The notes under the pieces are model-generated. The model was not told where the DNA came from. It ran no database searches and saw only the letters and a list, made by a program, of their open reading frames with translations. A program made the translations under genes and the position numbers. A DNA stretch of 64,000 nucleotides from Gigaspora margarita (Eukaryota; Glomeromycota; Glomeromycetes; Diversisporales; Gigasporaceae), in contig WTPW01000318.1 of assembly GCA_009809945.1 (NCBI GenBank), positions 369,626 to 433,625 of the forward strand, in the 5' to 3' direction. Of this stretch, positions 21,803 to 33,899 are shown one piece after another; position 1 is the first letter of the stretch; every line of letters starts with the position of its first letter.

Positions 21803-22160
21803 ATTTCTAAATGAGGGAACTATATATAACCATATATAGTAAATTGTAACACACATGACTATAAGATTTACTGTAGTCAAAAATGCTATTTTACGTAAAT
21901 AATAGTTAATTTACATTAGTTAGCAAATCATTTTATGGCAATATCTCTGCATTGACTAAATAAATTTTAATAATATTACTATATTAAAATCAGAAAATGA
22001 TGCTCTACAAGCTTATTTAGAAATTGAAGATATATTTACTTAGTAGAAAAATGACTTCACTTTGTTGTGAAGTGGCATTTGTGGCTTAGCAATTTTATAT
22101 AGTAAATCATATAGATCTGTATATCACAATTTACTATGTATAGCTTCCTCATTTGAAAAC
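21803..22160. repeat. inverted repeat, about 60-bp arms
   Basis: The left arm (about 21807-21875, with AAATGAGGGAACTATATATA and ATAGTAAATTGT) is mirrored on the right (about 22100-22158, ACAATTTACTATGTATAG and CTTCCTCATTT). The centre is AT-rich with no open frame. It is a MITE-like foldback. Confidence 0.6.
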
Positions 22161-22177
22161 AGATTAATATTTTAGTA

Positions 22178-23296
22178 TAGGTCTTCTCATTTATTCTGGC
22201 TCAACTATATTAATATAGAAAGTAAAAAATTTTTATATATAATAATTTATTTTATTAAATTTTTTTAAACTTATCTTTTGAAAAAATAGTACATTATAAT
22301 ATTAAGTTATAAATATTAATTTTTTATATATATATTAAATATTTTCTATTATTAATTTTTTAGATTATTATAACTAGGAAAATGAAAACCATTTAGAGTC
22401 CGAAGGACTTGTTGTTTTTTTACATTACACCTGATCTAGCCAATCAAAATTCATAATTTGTAGACACACAGATATCAACTACTTTTGTCTCTATAGTATA
22501 TGTCCTTTGGACAATAATAAATTTATTTACTTATTAATTTATTATTATTTTTTTTATTATACAAATTATACTTGATTTATAAGACAAAAATATTCTTAAT
22601 AACATTTTATATATAAAATAAAATTTTATAAATTTTAAAAAAATTTTTATTAATATAGTTTTTAGGTTAAAAGTTAGTAAATAAAAAAAATATATACTAG
22701 TTTTTAATATAATATATGCTTATATATTAAGTTAGTAAAATTTATAATTAATAAAATTTTAATTAATATCATATTAAAATTCATATTTAAAGAATTATTT
22801 TTTGTGTTTATACATTATTAAAATTTTAAAATTTAAAAATTTATAGATTTTTGAAGTTTTTTAACCTAAAATAGATATTATTTTTACTATATAAATTATG
22901 TAGTAAACTAGGTTAAATTAGTGTTTTATTTTTTTGCTACAACTTTTTTTTGTATATAATAACTTCATTTAAAATTTTGCAAACTTTTTTGATAGCTACA
23001 CAAAAGCACTTGTGTAGTAGCACAAAAAAATACCTAATTTTAATTGGTCAAACTTTAAAAATAAACAAAATTTTAATTGTTTAAATTTTTAAAATTTAAA
23101 AATTGAATAAATTTGAAGATTTTTTAAAAAAAAATTAAATCAATAAATTATATAATTTTTTTATAAATATATTGTCAAGATATTCAAATAGTATATATAT
23201 TTTTTTAATTGCTAGTTAATAGAAAAAAATTAGTACTTTACTATATATTATCTTTAATTTATTCAATTTCTCTACCAGAATAAATGAGAAGACCAA
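22178..23296. mobile_element. TIR element with TAGGTCTTCTC ends, about 1.1 kb
   Basis: The left end TAGGTCTTCTCATTTATTCT is mirrored by AGAATAAATGAGAAGACC on the right, and TA sits at both borders. The interior is extremely AT-rich. Near 22980-23030 it has the hairpin CACTTGTGTAGTAGCAC with flanking words that reappear, reversed, in the element at 56090-57077. The ends of the two elements are also related, so they are one family. It is non-autonomous. Confidence 0.7.
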
Positions 23297-23298
23297 TA

Positions 23299-24700
23299 AT
23301 TATTACAAAATTTAATGATAGCTTTGCAATAAATAAAATTTTTACTAATTATTATACAATTATGATAACTTCGCAAATTATTAATAAATAAAATTTTCTT
23401 TATATTAAATAATTTAATTATATCTTTGCTAATTATTAATGGGTATCCATAAGTACTTTGTACTAAATTTAGTACAAATTAAAAAAAAATCATATTTTAA
23501 CAAGCAATAATAATTTTTATTTTAAATTTTGCTAAATTATTTTTTAATACCAATATTTTTCTATGTAAAATTTTAGCAAAAGTTATTTATAAAAATTTGG
23601 TATAAATTAGCTTTAAATGAAAATTACAAATTGCAAAACTTGCTGTACTAAATTTAGTATAGCATTTAAAAAATATTTAAAAATATTAATTTATTAAATA
23701 ATAATAAAAATAATAAAAATTTATGAGTACATTTATTCATCGCATAGTGCGACATAACTTATATGTCACTTTTACATGATCGACCAATCAAAATTTAAAT
23801 TATATATAACATAGCATGATCAGAAAATTTTAAAACAAAATATTTGTTTGTCAAAAATTGGTTATAATTCAAAATTTAGTATATGAAACTACTCTTTGAG
23901 TTTTAACAAAAAAAATTCCTTGCAAAATTTTACTATAAAACACCTCTTTCCCACCTACACATTATCTTAGCTCACCCAAACCCTAACCAGGGTTATTTTA
24001 GTTGTTTTGATTTTACATTACACATGATCTTATAATCTGCAACAGATGCGACAATATCACATCTGTGTTGTATAAATTCTCTCAAAATTTATATTGTTTT
24101 TGATCTATATTTGATTTTAAAATTATAAAAAAATTATTAAAATAAAATTAATAGATTTGATATAAGGTAGTACAAATCCAAAAATGGTTAAAATTACTTA
24201 TAAAATTTATAGTAAATTAATAGTAAACTAATAGTAAATTTATAGTAAATTTAATTTAAAAGCTTAAAAATAAATTAATATTAAAATTTTTATTAAGCTA
24301 ATATATATTAAAATTTTAATCAGTTATAAAGCTAGCTTTTCTAATTATAGTAAAATAAATTTATTAAATTTTATTAAAAATTTTATAAAATATATCAATT
24401 TTAGTTTTAATAATTATATATTTTTTTAATTTTATATATATATATATAAACTAAATATAAAAATATTTGTATTTTAGTGAGTTTTTGATCAAATTTAATA
24501 ATTTTATTATTATTAGAATCAGAAAAGCTAGCTTAACAAATTTTAATTAAAAATTTAAAACTATTATCTTAATAAAATATTTTTATAATTATAAATTAAT
24601 TTAAAACTTTAAAAATTAATTAAATTTTTTATTAAAAATTTTTAGTCTAAAAATTTAATTTTATTATAAATTATTATAAAATATTAAAGAAATAATATAA
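23299..24700. other. AT-rich DNA with dispersed repeat fragments, no gene
   Basis: Inverted copies of GTACTAAATTTAGTAC-like words occur near 23460 and 23655 and again near 26950. A block near 23880-24000 (TATGAAACTAC ... AATTCCTTGCAAAATTTTA ... CCCTAACC) is a copy of a dispersed repeat also found near 24790-24890 and 55340-55440. Direct similarity links 23735-23800 (CATCGCATAGTGCGAC) to 25100-25150 (CATCGCACAGTGAC). No coding sequence was seen. Confidence 0.5.
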
Positions 24701-24702
24701 TG

Positions 24703-25032
24703 TTTACCACAGGTGATTATCACCTGTGATCTACACTGCATAAATAAAATAAATCATTTTTATTAAAACAAAAAGCAAACCTTTTTAATGTTAGGGTTAG
24801 GGTAAGGGTTAGAAATTAGAAAGGGGCTTTATATATAGTAAAATTTTGCAAGGAATTTTTTTTTTGTATAAAAAAAAGTAGTTTCATAGACAAATTATTC
24901 AGTTAGAAGCAGTTTTTTAAAAATTCTTTGTTTTTATTTGTTTTTGTTACACAAAAATTGATTTACATGTTACACATGATCCTAAATTTTGATTGGCTAT
25001 TGTACAACAAGTGATAATCACCTGTGGTGTAT
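24703..25032. repeat. inverted-repeat element with CACAGGTGATTATCAC ends
   Basis: The left end CCACAGGTGATTATCACCTG is itself palindromic and is mirrored by GTGATAATCACCTGTGG at the right. Inside, at 24790-24812, is a short telomere-like run TTAGGGTTAGGG followed by TAAGGGTTAG. Beyond it lies a reverse copy of the AAGGAATTTTTTT ... GTAGTTTCATAGA block. Confidence 0.6.
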
Positions 25033-25269
25033 ATTAGAATTCTCCAATATTAAAAATATTTTATAAAAAAAATTAATTTTTATTAGACAAAAATAAAATA
25101 GTGACCCATCGCACAGTGACCCTAATATGATAAACCAATCATATTTAAAATTTGCTCAGTAGTAATCGTTTCTAGTCACTGACTTCTAATTAGATTTTTG
25201 ATCTACTAGTAGATTTAGATCTGTTTTTTTTTTTTAATTTGGTTTCGTGGTATTAATTTTTTTTTTGGC

Positions 25270-26440
25270 TTTCTTTAGGTCAACTTTTGGAAAGTGACTG
25301 GCTATAGACTTCAGATAAGTACTTTTTTTTATTTTTTTGTTACTTTGAACTAACATATTTTTTTAGGTATTTCTCATTTTAAATCAGGATTGAAATGAAA
25401 AATAGAACAGACCAGTTTTTAGATAAGCATATATCTTTTTTTTTTCTTTACTGCTTTTTTTTTCTTACATCTTTTTTTCTTGTTGCCGAAGTTAACTTCT
25501 CTTATTTTTTAGATATTTCGTTTGAAATTATGGTTTGGGGCATGAAATGGGTATTGAGCTTTAGTATCATCGCTGCTGAAGCCTTCTTCAGTAGGTCTGC
25601 GGTATCATTATTTGAAACTACGAAATGGGACTGGGCACTGGCCTTTTAAATAAGTACTAGCATTTGCAATATCAGTATTTGAAAATGCTGAAATAGGTCT
25701 GTTTTTTTTTTTCTATTTTTTTTTTCCTTAGGTACTTTATTTAAAATTAAAGGCCTGGGACATAAAATGGGTGGAGCTTTTTCAGTATCATCGTTATTTG
25801 GGTTGGTTTTTCAAATAAGTATTAGTTTTTTTTTGTTTTTTTCTATTTTTTAATCATTCTTTAGGTTTGTATCGTGGGCATTGATTTCGTCATTTGTGTC
25901 GTGAACAGTTGATTTCATTATTGATGTAATTCAGTCTGCTACCATAGTTACTATTTTTTTTCTTTTTTTCTTACTTTACCAGTATTTTTCACTTTCTTTA
26001 GGTACTTCATTTAAAATTGAGCCGTCAGCGGCATTGTTATTTAAAAACACAGTAAGCTAGTCTTTTAAATAAGTATCAGTTTTTTTTGTTTTTTTTTTTA
26101 AACTAACTTCTCTTGTTCTTTGGATATTTCTTTAGGGGTTTGAAATTGTTGATACCTTTTTCGGTGGGTCTCGTCTTGTTTCATTTTTTCAGTGATATCA
26201 TTGTCATTGATAGTAGATTTCGTCACTAATGATAGGTTTTGTTGCTAGTAGTAGATTTTGCTAGTGTTAGTAACTTTTGTTGTAAGTTGTCATTTGTATT
26301 ATCAGCATTGATTTTGTTGTTTGTATCATGGGCAGTTAATTTTGTCATTGGTGTAATTTAGTCTGCTGCTATGCTTACTATTTTTGTAGTTTTGTCACCA
26401 TAGTTACCTTTTTGTGGGGTTTTTTTATATATATGATTAT
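25270..26440 (-). pseudogene. decayed tandem array of exon-like units
   Basis: Segments of about 70-290 bp alternate with T-rich tracts. On the plus strand each begins near TTTAGGTAyTTCATTTAAAAT and ends near TTTTAAATAAGTA. Read on the minus strand the segments keep fragments of open frame, such as NNDTADLLKKAS and ADNTNDNLQQKLLT, and repeated AATAAYGATRCYG words. The design suggests an old gene or repeat with Asn/Asp/Thr-rich units. Stops are frequent and no family is recognised. A small plus-strand open frame (25395-25649) is probably accidental. Confidence 0.3.
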
Positions 26441-27195
26441 TGCTGTTTTGTGTTTTTTTTTTTTTTTAAAATTCCTATACTGTGGAACCAGGAATCTGGG
26501 AAAAAAAATTTTTATGTCTATTATAATTGAATCTAATTGGTCAATTTTTTAGATCAGGCTTAGCTCCAGAATAAAATTAAAAAATACATGTGATCGATTT
26601 TGATTGATCGATCATGGGATCAGCATGGCAACAGGTTACCAAAAAATAATGCCCTTTTTATTAAATATTTTATATTAAAAATATTTTTATTAAAATTTTA
26701 TATTAAAATTTTTAATTTTATTTTAAGTAAAAATTTGTATTAGAGTTTATTAATTTTCAATAATTTTTTATTTTAAATTCATTTCTGAGTTAATAAATAT
26801 AAATTTTATTAAAAAGATGTACTTCTATCCTAAAATGACAAGTAGATTAAATAAATATATATTTATCTATTATAAAAATTTGATATAAGATTAATAATAA
26901 AATTTTTTCTAAATTTCAGTTTTTTAACTTTACTAAATTAAGCTTTTTGTACTAAATTTAGTACAGCTTATGGATATTTATTAACTAAATAAAATTTCTT
27001 TAATTATTAAATAAATTAAATCATTTGCTTATTATTAAATAAATTAAAATAAATAACTTATCTTTGTTAATGATTTTGTTATACTTTCTTGATTATTCTT
27101 TAGTATATTTTTCTACTTATCAAATACTCTTGATACGTGAATAAGCTACCAGACTATATTATCAAAAATTTGGACTTATTATCTCTCTTTATCAG
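26441..27195. other. AT-rich intergenic DNA, no gene seen
   Basis: Apart from a palindromic patch GATTGATCGATCATGGGATC near 26610, no feature is supported. Confidence 0.5.
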
Positions 27196-27197
27196 CT

Positions 27198-27342
27198 AAG
27201 GGAAGGGCCAGAAATCAGCTGATTTCCTAGGGGGGAGGGCTGAAAAAGTGAAAATTTAATATGATGACCTGACTAAAAGAGGAGGGGGGGTCAAAATTTT
27301 GATCAAAATCAAATTAGCTGATTCCTGGCAGCACCCTAAGTA
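27198..27342. repeat. small inverted-repeat element
   Basis: The left end TAAGGGAAGGGCCAGAAATC is mirrored by GATTCCTGGCAGCACCCTA on the right. G-runs (GGGGGGAGGG, GGAGGGGGGG) lie between. No matching flank duplication was found, so the MITE class is undecided. Confidence 0.55.
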
Positions 27343-27506
27343 GTAATTTTTACTATTCATAGCTTTATTAAAAACATAATGTAGAGCATTACTGCTAAAG
27401 TACAATTATATTATTAGCATGTTGTAAAGTAAAAAAAATACTCTTAATTTACCTTGATTACAAATAAATCACTTGAGCTTAATCAAATCTATTTGGTGTA
27501 TAAATA

Positions 27507-27690
27507 CAGTCTACTCCCGCAATAGTCACACCCAAAATAGTCACATTTTCTTGAAACTATATACCAATCATTTGCAGTAATATAAAATTAACTCTCGTTA
27601 TAATTACATGATGTGACTATTATTATGTTTCTCTCACTATAGTCATGTCAAGTTTCTGCCAGACAGTGTGACTATAGCGGGAGTAGACTG
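27507..27690. mobile_element. pogo/Tigger-like MITE, 184 bp
   Basis: TIRs CAGTCTACTCCCGC followed by AATAGTCACAC match the right arm at 24 of 25 positions. TA dinucleotides flank the element (27505-27506, 27691-27692). CAGT-starting ends with TA targets are typical of pogo/Tigger elements. There is no coding capacity. Confidence 0.88.
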
Positions 27691-28003
27691 TAGTACTTAT
27701 ACAATCTACATTTATTATTAAAAAGAAAACAAAATAATGTAAATAAAGTATTCTATTTTAGAAAATTTTAAGATATATTTATATAATATCCTGGTTTTAG
27801 CACCACTGTGTTGCATAGCTACTCTAATATATAAATATATTTTTTTTATAGTCAAAGTGCCAATTTTTGGAGGATAAGATTTTATTCAAGTTATCAGATT
27901 ACAGGTACCTCCAGAAGCTCCCTGACATTTGTTACATTGAAGAGAGTACAACTAGCTATTTATACTTTTGGTATCATTTCACACTAGCTGCCATACTTGC
28001 AGC

Positions 28004-28300
28004 AGGACCCCGGACATATAGTACAGAGGTCATACGTTACGCATTTCAGCAAAAACCCCCAAAATTTGAAAAGTAAAAAAACAGTTTTTGGCAATTATCT
28101 TGGCATCCAGTGGTTCAATTTGAATGAACTTTTTTTAAAATGAAGTTCTCAGTGAGGCACATCTAACAAAAAAAAGTTCATTCAATTCTGATTACTGGAT
28201 CAGAAGTTATTTAAGTAATTAGATTTTGACGTTTTCAGCAAATTAGGTCAAAATTGGCCAAAATCCAGTTATGACCTATATAAAAGATGTCCGGGGTCCT
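28004..28300. mobile_element. MITE with AGGACCCCGGACAT ends and 8-bp duplication, 297 bp
   Basis: The left end AGGACCCCGGACAT and the right end ATGTCCGGGGTCCT are exact inverted copies. Further in, GAGGTCATA and TATGACCT also pair. An identical 8-bp duplication CTTGCAGC flanks it (27996-28003, 28301-28308), pointing to a hAT-like element. The centre (about 28105-28205) carries a palindromic module with core TCTCAGTGAGGC and borders CATCCAGTGG / ACTGGATCAG, similar to the modules at 1917-2459. A partial relative starts near 63321. Confidence 0.88.
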
Positions 28301-28309
28301 CTTGCAGCT

Positions 28310-29080
28310 GACTATGAAGCTGCCTATTTAAACCCTATCCTAATATTTGTATATCATTAATAACAAATAGATATATTATTATTAGTTTGAGGTTTGGGTA
28401 TGAACAAACTGAAACAATAATAGTTCTGAATTCTTTTAATATTCTTTGAAGTTCATAATCTTGATCAAGTATGTGAATTTTTATTTAAAAAGTTTTAAAG
28501 CAAAAAGGTTCGATTGCATTAAGTACTATATAAAATAGAATGAAAGGCTATTTTTGAAGGTATGATCTTTTTGGCTTTATTTTTTTTCTTGGTTAAAGCT
28601 ACAAATTAATAAAGTATTTGTATAGCTAAATAGTTGTATCTAGTTTTGTAAGTAGGTTTCTTTTTAAAAAAACCCTAAAAATGGCAATTAAAAAAAGCCT
28701 ACTATTGCAATTTACTATTAAAAATAGGACTATCATATGGATATTGATTACTCAAATTTCATATTAAAAATTTTATTCTAGTAATCTGTATAATACAAAT
28801 CATGTGACTAATAACCTATATGAACTATACTGGTCTTGTTCTCTATTGCTAATGCTAATACTATATAAGGTGATTCAATTTTATATAATCAATCTATATT
28901 CTATCAAATGTTTATTGCTTTAATAGGACAATTTGGTTACTAGACATCAGACAGATTTTTATCCATTTATGCTCTACTCCTAATATATGGGGTTTCTTAT
29001 ATAAAGAAAATCATGAGCTAAAGATCACTATAGATCTTTTCTGATCTAATTCTAGAGCCAAAACATTTAATTTCTTAAAT
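28310..29080. other. AT-rich intergenic DNA, no gene seen
   Basis: No supported feature. Confidence 0.5.
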
Positions 29081-29084
29081 TTCT

Positions 29085-30366
29085 AGCAAAGATTTCTTAG
29101 TAACTATTTAATCAAATTTAGTAAAAAATTTTATATTTTAATTTTATACATTTGTAAATTAAAATAAAAAAAGTTTATTGAATTTGGTTTAGTTATTGTT
29201 ACAAAATCTTCACTAGAAGTTTTGAAAAAGCTTGAAATATCAAAAAAAATCTAAAATTAGCAAATTTTTTCTTTTTGAAATTTTAAATAATGATTTTCAA
29301 CACCTATATATTCAAATTCAATAAAAAACTTTTTTATTTTAATTCTGCAAGTATATAGAATTAAAAAAAAATTTGATTGAATTTAAATAGATGAATGTTG
29401 AGAAATATCAATTAAAAGCTAAAAAAATTTTTTTATAGATATCTAAACTTTGAATAAAAATAACTCAGCACTTAACTAATCAAATTTGATCAAAATTTTT
29501 TTATTTTAATTCTATGATATTATAGAATTGATAGTTAAAGTAAAAAAAAATTGTCAAATATTATCAGGTAAGTGCTAAGCAATCTTTGTTCAAAGTTTAG
29601 ATATCATAAAAAAAAGCTACAACCAAATTTTTTTTTAACTTTTAATTAATATTTCTTAACATAATCTATTCAAATTAAGTGATTTTTTTATTTAATCCTG
29701 CAAACTTTTAGAATCAAAGCAAAAAATTTTTATTGGATTTGAAAAGATGGTTGTTGAGCAACCATCAATTAAATTTTTGTAAAAAAAATCTAAGAAAAAG
29801 AATATTGCAATCAAATTATTTATTTAAACTTTAATCGACAGTTGCTCAAAACTGTCTATTCAACTTTAATGAAAATTTTTTGCTTGATTCTAAAAGTTTG
29901 TAAAATTAAATAAAAAAATCATTTAATTTAAATAGATAGATGTTGAGAAATATTGAAAAAAAATTTGGTCACAGCAATTTTTTTTATTTTAATTCTATAA
30001 TTCATAGAATCAAAATAAAAAAATTTGATCAAATTTAATTAGATAAGTGCCAAGTTATCTTCTTTCAAAATTTAGATATCCATAAAAAAAAAAAGCTGCA
30101 GCCAAATTTTTTTTTAGTCTTGATCAATATTTCTTTATATCTGTCTATTCAAATTCAATCAATTTTTTTTTATTTTAATCCTATATATTTTGCAGAACAA
30201 AATAAATATATGGGTATTGAGAAATTATTGTTTAAAATTTCAAAAGAAAAAAATTTGTCGATTTTAGATTTTTTTTTTTTTCTAAAATATTTCAAACCTT
30301 TTTAAACCTTTAGCAAAGTCTCTCAACAACTACTAAACCAAATTCAATGAACTTTTTTTATTTTAA
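29085..30366. repeat. decayed snap-back array, left part
   Basis: Repeating hairpin pairs are built around AAATTTGATCAAATTTTTTTATTTTAATTC-like arms and their complements, with TTAGCAAAGTCTC ... ACTACTAAACCAAATTC wording near 30310-30345. The layout (hairpin, short gap, hairpin) and wording match the array at 3304-5740, but divergence is much higher. The array is interrupted at 30369 by a large element and resumes at 34281. Confidence 0.6.
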
Positions 30367-30768
30367 TATTATCTAGGGGTTAGTAAAACTATAGGGGAGA
30401 CAACTCCAATATTACACAAGTATAATCATAATGTAAAAATTGTCATTTTATATGAAAATCATATAAATTCATATATATCGTGTCTGATTGGTCAAAGTCT
30501 TGATTGTTAATTTTTTTTAGAAATAACCTGTTACCAGAATTTTTTTTTTCGAAACCTGAAATAGACAAAAGTAAATAATTAATGATAAAGAACTTTTATA
30601 GTTGCTCTTTTATTGTTAAAAAAACTAAATCATGTATTCTATAAAATAAAAAAATGAAGGTAAGAGATCATACATACAACTCAATGCCTATAAACTGTTT
30701 CAAACTGTCTTTATTTTAATTACTCAAAGCCAAACTAGTTAGAGTTAATATAAGGTTTTATTTTTTTA

Positions 30769-33700
30769 TAGTGGTGAAATCTTTTGAAAGATCTTGCAAA
30801 CCTGTGAAATTTTTTGAAAGAACTTGTGAACTGCAGGTTTTGAAATATTTCAGAAGTAATTTCAAAAATACTTTAGTTTGAAATAATTTAAAATATTTTA
30901 GACCTAAGCTAGATAAGTATATCTGTAACTTGTTCATACCAAGGGCGTATTGGACTATATTTTCGAAATATTTCAAAATATTTTGAAATATTTCGAAATT
31001 TTGTATAATGTTATGAGATCAGATTAGATCTTTTATAAATTAGATCCTTTTTCGGTTTGTTTTTTGATTTTGTTTTGTTTTTCTTTTATTTATTTATTTT
31101 TTTAATTTTTTTACACTTTACAAAAATTAGCCTTTGCAAGAAAACCAACAACTATTCAGCACTTTGCAAAAACACCAATTTGACTTTGCGCACTAACTTT
31201 GACTTTCGACACTTTGCAAGAATACACTGATTTCTCTAGCAATTTCTAAATTTCTAGGAGTGCTTCTTTAAAAAGATGATTTAGTTTGGCACAAGTTTTT
31301 GCAAGTTTTTGCAAAGTTTTGCTTTATTTATTTTTTTGTTTAACATTTTTTGTTTTTTGGTTTTTTTTTTAAACTTTTTTTATTAATTTATTTTATTTTG
31401 GCACTTTGTGAGAACACTAACTTCTCTAGCACTTTGCAAGAACATACTAAAATTCTCTAGCCTATTTTTTAGAAGTGTTTAGAAAAAAGAGAGATACGAA
31501 GGTGATAGTCAAAACAAAAGAGATAGCGAAGCAAAAACGATAGTTAAAACAAAGAAGCGAAAATAAAAGCTAACTGTAAGATGTGTGAAAATAAGTATAT
31601 TGAGTTAGTTTTTTATTTTTTCTTCTACAAATAGTAATGGAATTAGATGCGACAAAGTGCAAAAATAGTTAAAATAATATGTAGTAATGTAAAATGATAC
31701 TGTAAAAATATATAATAATTAAAATATAATATATAATAAAATATGTAATATTTATTAAAATATTTATTTAATTTAAAAATATAATATACATAATATATAA
31801 TAATGATAATAAAAAAATATAAAATTTTATATTAAATTGTGAAAATTTTAAAAAATTTTAAAATTTTGCAAATTATTACAAAATATTGCGAAATTTTGCA
31901 GATTTACACGATAATATACGAAATATTAGCTCCTGTGACCCTTGAAGGGATAATTAAAGAAAGGTTTGCATTTTTTATTTTGTCTATTTCACAATATTTT
32001 ACAATATAATTTGACCTTTTAGGGGGGTCACAGGAGGTAATATTTTGCATATTATCGTGTAAATCTGCAATATTTCACAATATTTCGCAATAATTTGCAA
32101 AATTTTAAAATTTTTTAAAATTTTTGCAATTTAATATAAAATTTTATATTTTTTTTACTATCATCATTATACATTATATATATTATATTTTTAAATTAAA
32201 TATATATTTTAATAAATATTACATATTTTATTATATATTATATTTTAATTATTATACATTTTTTATAGTATTATTTTAACATTACTGCATATTATTTTAA
32301 CTACTTACGCACTTTGTCGCATCTAATTCCATTACTATTTGTAGAAGAAAAAATAAAAAACTAACTCTATACACTTATTTTCCACACCCTACAGTTAGCT
32401 ATTATCTTTGCTTCTTTGTTCTAACTATCATTTTTGCTTCAGCTATCTCTTTTGTTTTGACTTTCACCTTTATTTCTCTCTTTTTTCTAAACACTTCTAA
32501 AAATAGACTAGGGAAATCTAGTATGTTCTTGAAAAGTCCTAACGAAGTTAGTGTTCTCACAAAGTGCCAAAATAAAATAAATTAATAAAAAAAGTTTAAA
32601 AAAAACCAAAAACAAAAAATATCAAACAAAAAAATAATTAAAGCGAAACTTTGCAAAAACTTGCAAAAACTTGTGCCAAACTAAATCATCTTTTTAAAGA
32701 AGCATTCTTGGAAATTTAGAAATTGCTGAAGAAATTAGTTGTGTTCTTGCAAAGTGTCAAAAGCCTGAGTTGGTACACAAAGTCAAATTGGTGTTCTTAC
32801 AAAGTGCTGAATAGTTTTGGTTGTCTTGCAAAAGACTAGTGTTTTTGTAAAGTATAAAAAAATTAAAAAAATAAATAAAAGAAAAACAAAATAAAAACAA
32901 AAAACAAAATGAAAAAAAATCTAATTTATAAAGATCTAATCTGATCTTGTAATATCACACACAAAATTTTGAAATATTTTGAAATATTTTGAAATATTTT
33001 GAAAATATAGTCCAATATGCTCTTGATATGATCCAGGTTACAGATATACTGATCCAGCTTGATTTTCTAGATCTAAAATAATTAAAAATATTTCAAATTA
33101 TTTCAAAATAAAACAGTTCACCAAAAGATTTCATAGGTTTGCAGAATCTTTCGAAAACTTTCACCACTATAAATTTGCTAATGATATTAAATAAATAAAA
33201 GAAAAAACAAAATGAAAACAAAAAACAAACTGAAAAAAAATCGATCTAATCTGATTTTGTAATATTATACAAAATTTCAAAATATTTCAAAATATTTTGA
33301 AATATTTCGAAAATATAGTCCAATACGTCCAATACACTCTTGATATGACCCAGGTTACAGATATACTGATCCAGCTTGATTTCCCAGGTCTAAAATAATT
33401 AAAAATATTTCAAATTATTTCGAAATAAAATATTTCAAAAAATATTTTTTGCGAAATATTTTGAATTATATTGCAGTTCCCCAAAAGATTTTACAGGTTC
33501 GCAGGATCTTTCAAAAGCTTTCACTACTATAAATTTGCTAATAATATTAAATAAATAAAAGAAAAAACAAAATGAAAACAAAAAACATAACGAAAAAAAT
33601 TGATCTAATCTGATCTTGTAACATTATACACAAAATTTTAAAATATTTTGAAATATTTTGAAATATTTTGAAAATATAGTTCAATACGTCCAATACGCTC

Positions 33701-33888
33701 TTGATATGACCCAGATTACAGATATACTGATACAGCTTGATTTCCTAGGTATAAAATAATTGAAATATTTTGAATTATTTCGAAATAAAATATTTCAAAA
33801 ATATTTTTTGTGAAATATTTTGAATTATATTGCAGTTCACCAAAAGATTTCACAGGTTCGCAGGACCTTTCGAAAACTTTTACCACTA
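30769..33888. repeat. giant foldback with arms of about 1.17 kb
   Basis: The left arm (about 30769-31945) and right arm (about 32018-33180) are inverted copies around a spacer of about 75 bases. The spacer-side ends read CTCCTGTGACCC and GGGGTCACAGGAGG; the outer ends read TATAGTGGTGAAA and TTTCACCACTATA. Long stretches agree with only scattered differences, for example around AATTAGATGCGACAAAGTGC. The distal 360 bp of the right arm are then repeated twice more in tandem (to about 33888). The arms are non-coding and contain many GAAATATTTCGAAATATTTC palindromes. A transcript across it would fold into a very long double-stranded RNA. Confidence 0.85.
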
Positions 33889-33899
33889 TAAATTTGCTA
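32821..33899. repeat. three tandem copies of a 360-bp unit
   Basis: The marker CACTATAAATTTGCTA ends at 33180, 33540 and 33899, giving periods of 360 and 359. Each unit contains AAATAAAAGAAAAAACAAAA, the block GATATGACCCAGGTTACAGA (with small changes) and the CACCAAAAGATTTCA end. Only one copy exists in the left arm, so the triplication followed the inversion event. Confidence 0.85.

Noticed and set aside
25395-25649. 84-residue plus-strand ORF
   Set aside because: It spans a T-rich tract and one exon-like unit, and the neighbouring units of the same family do not keep this frame open.
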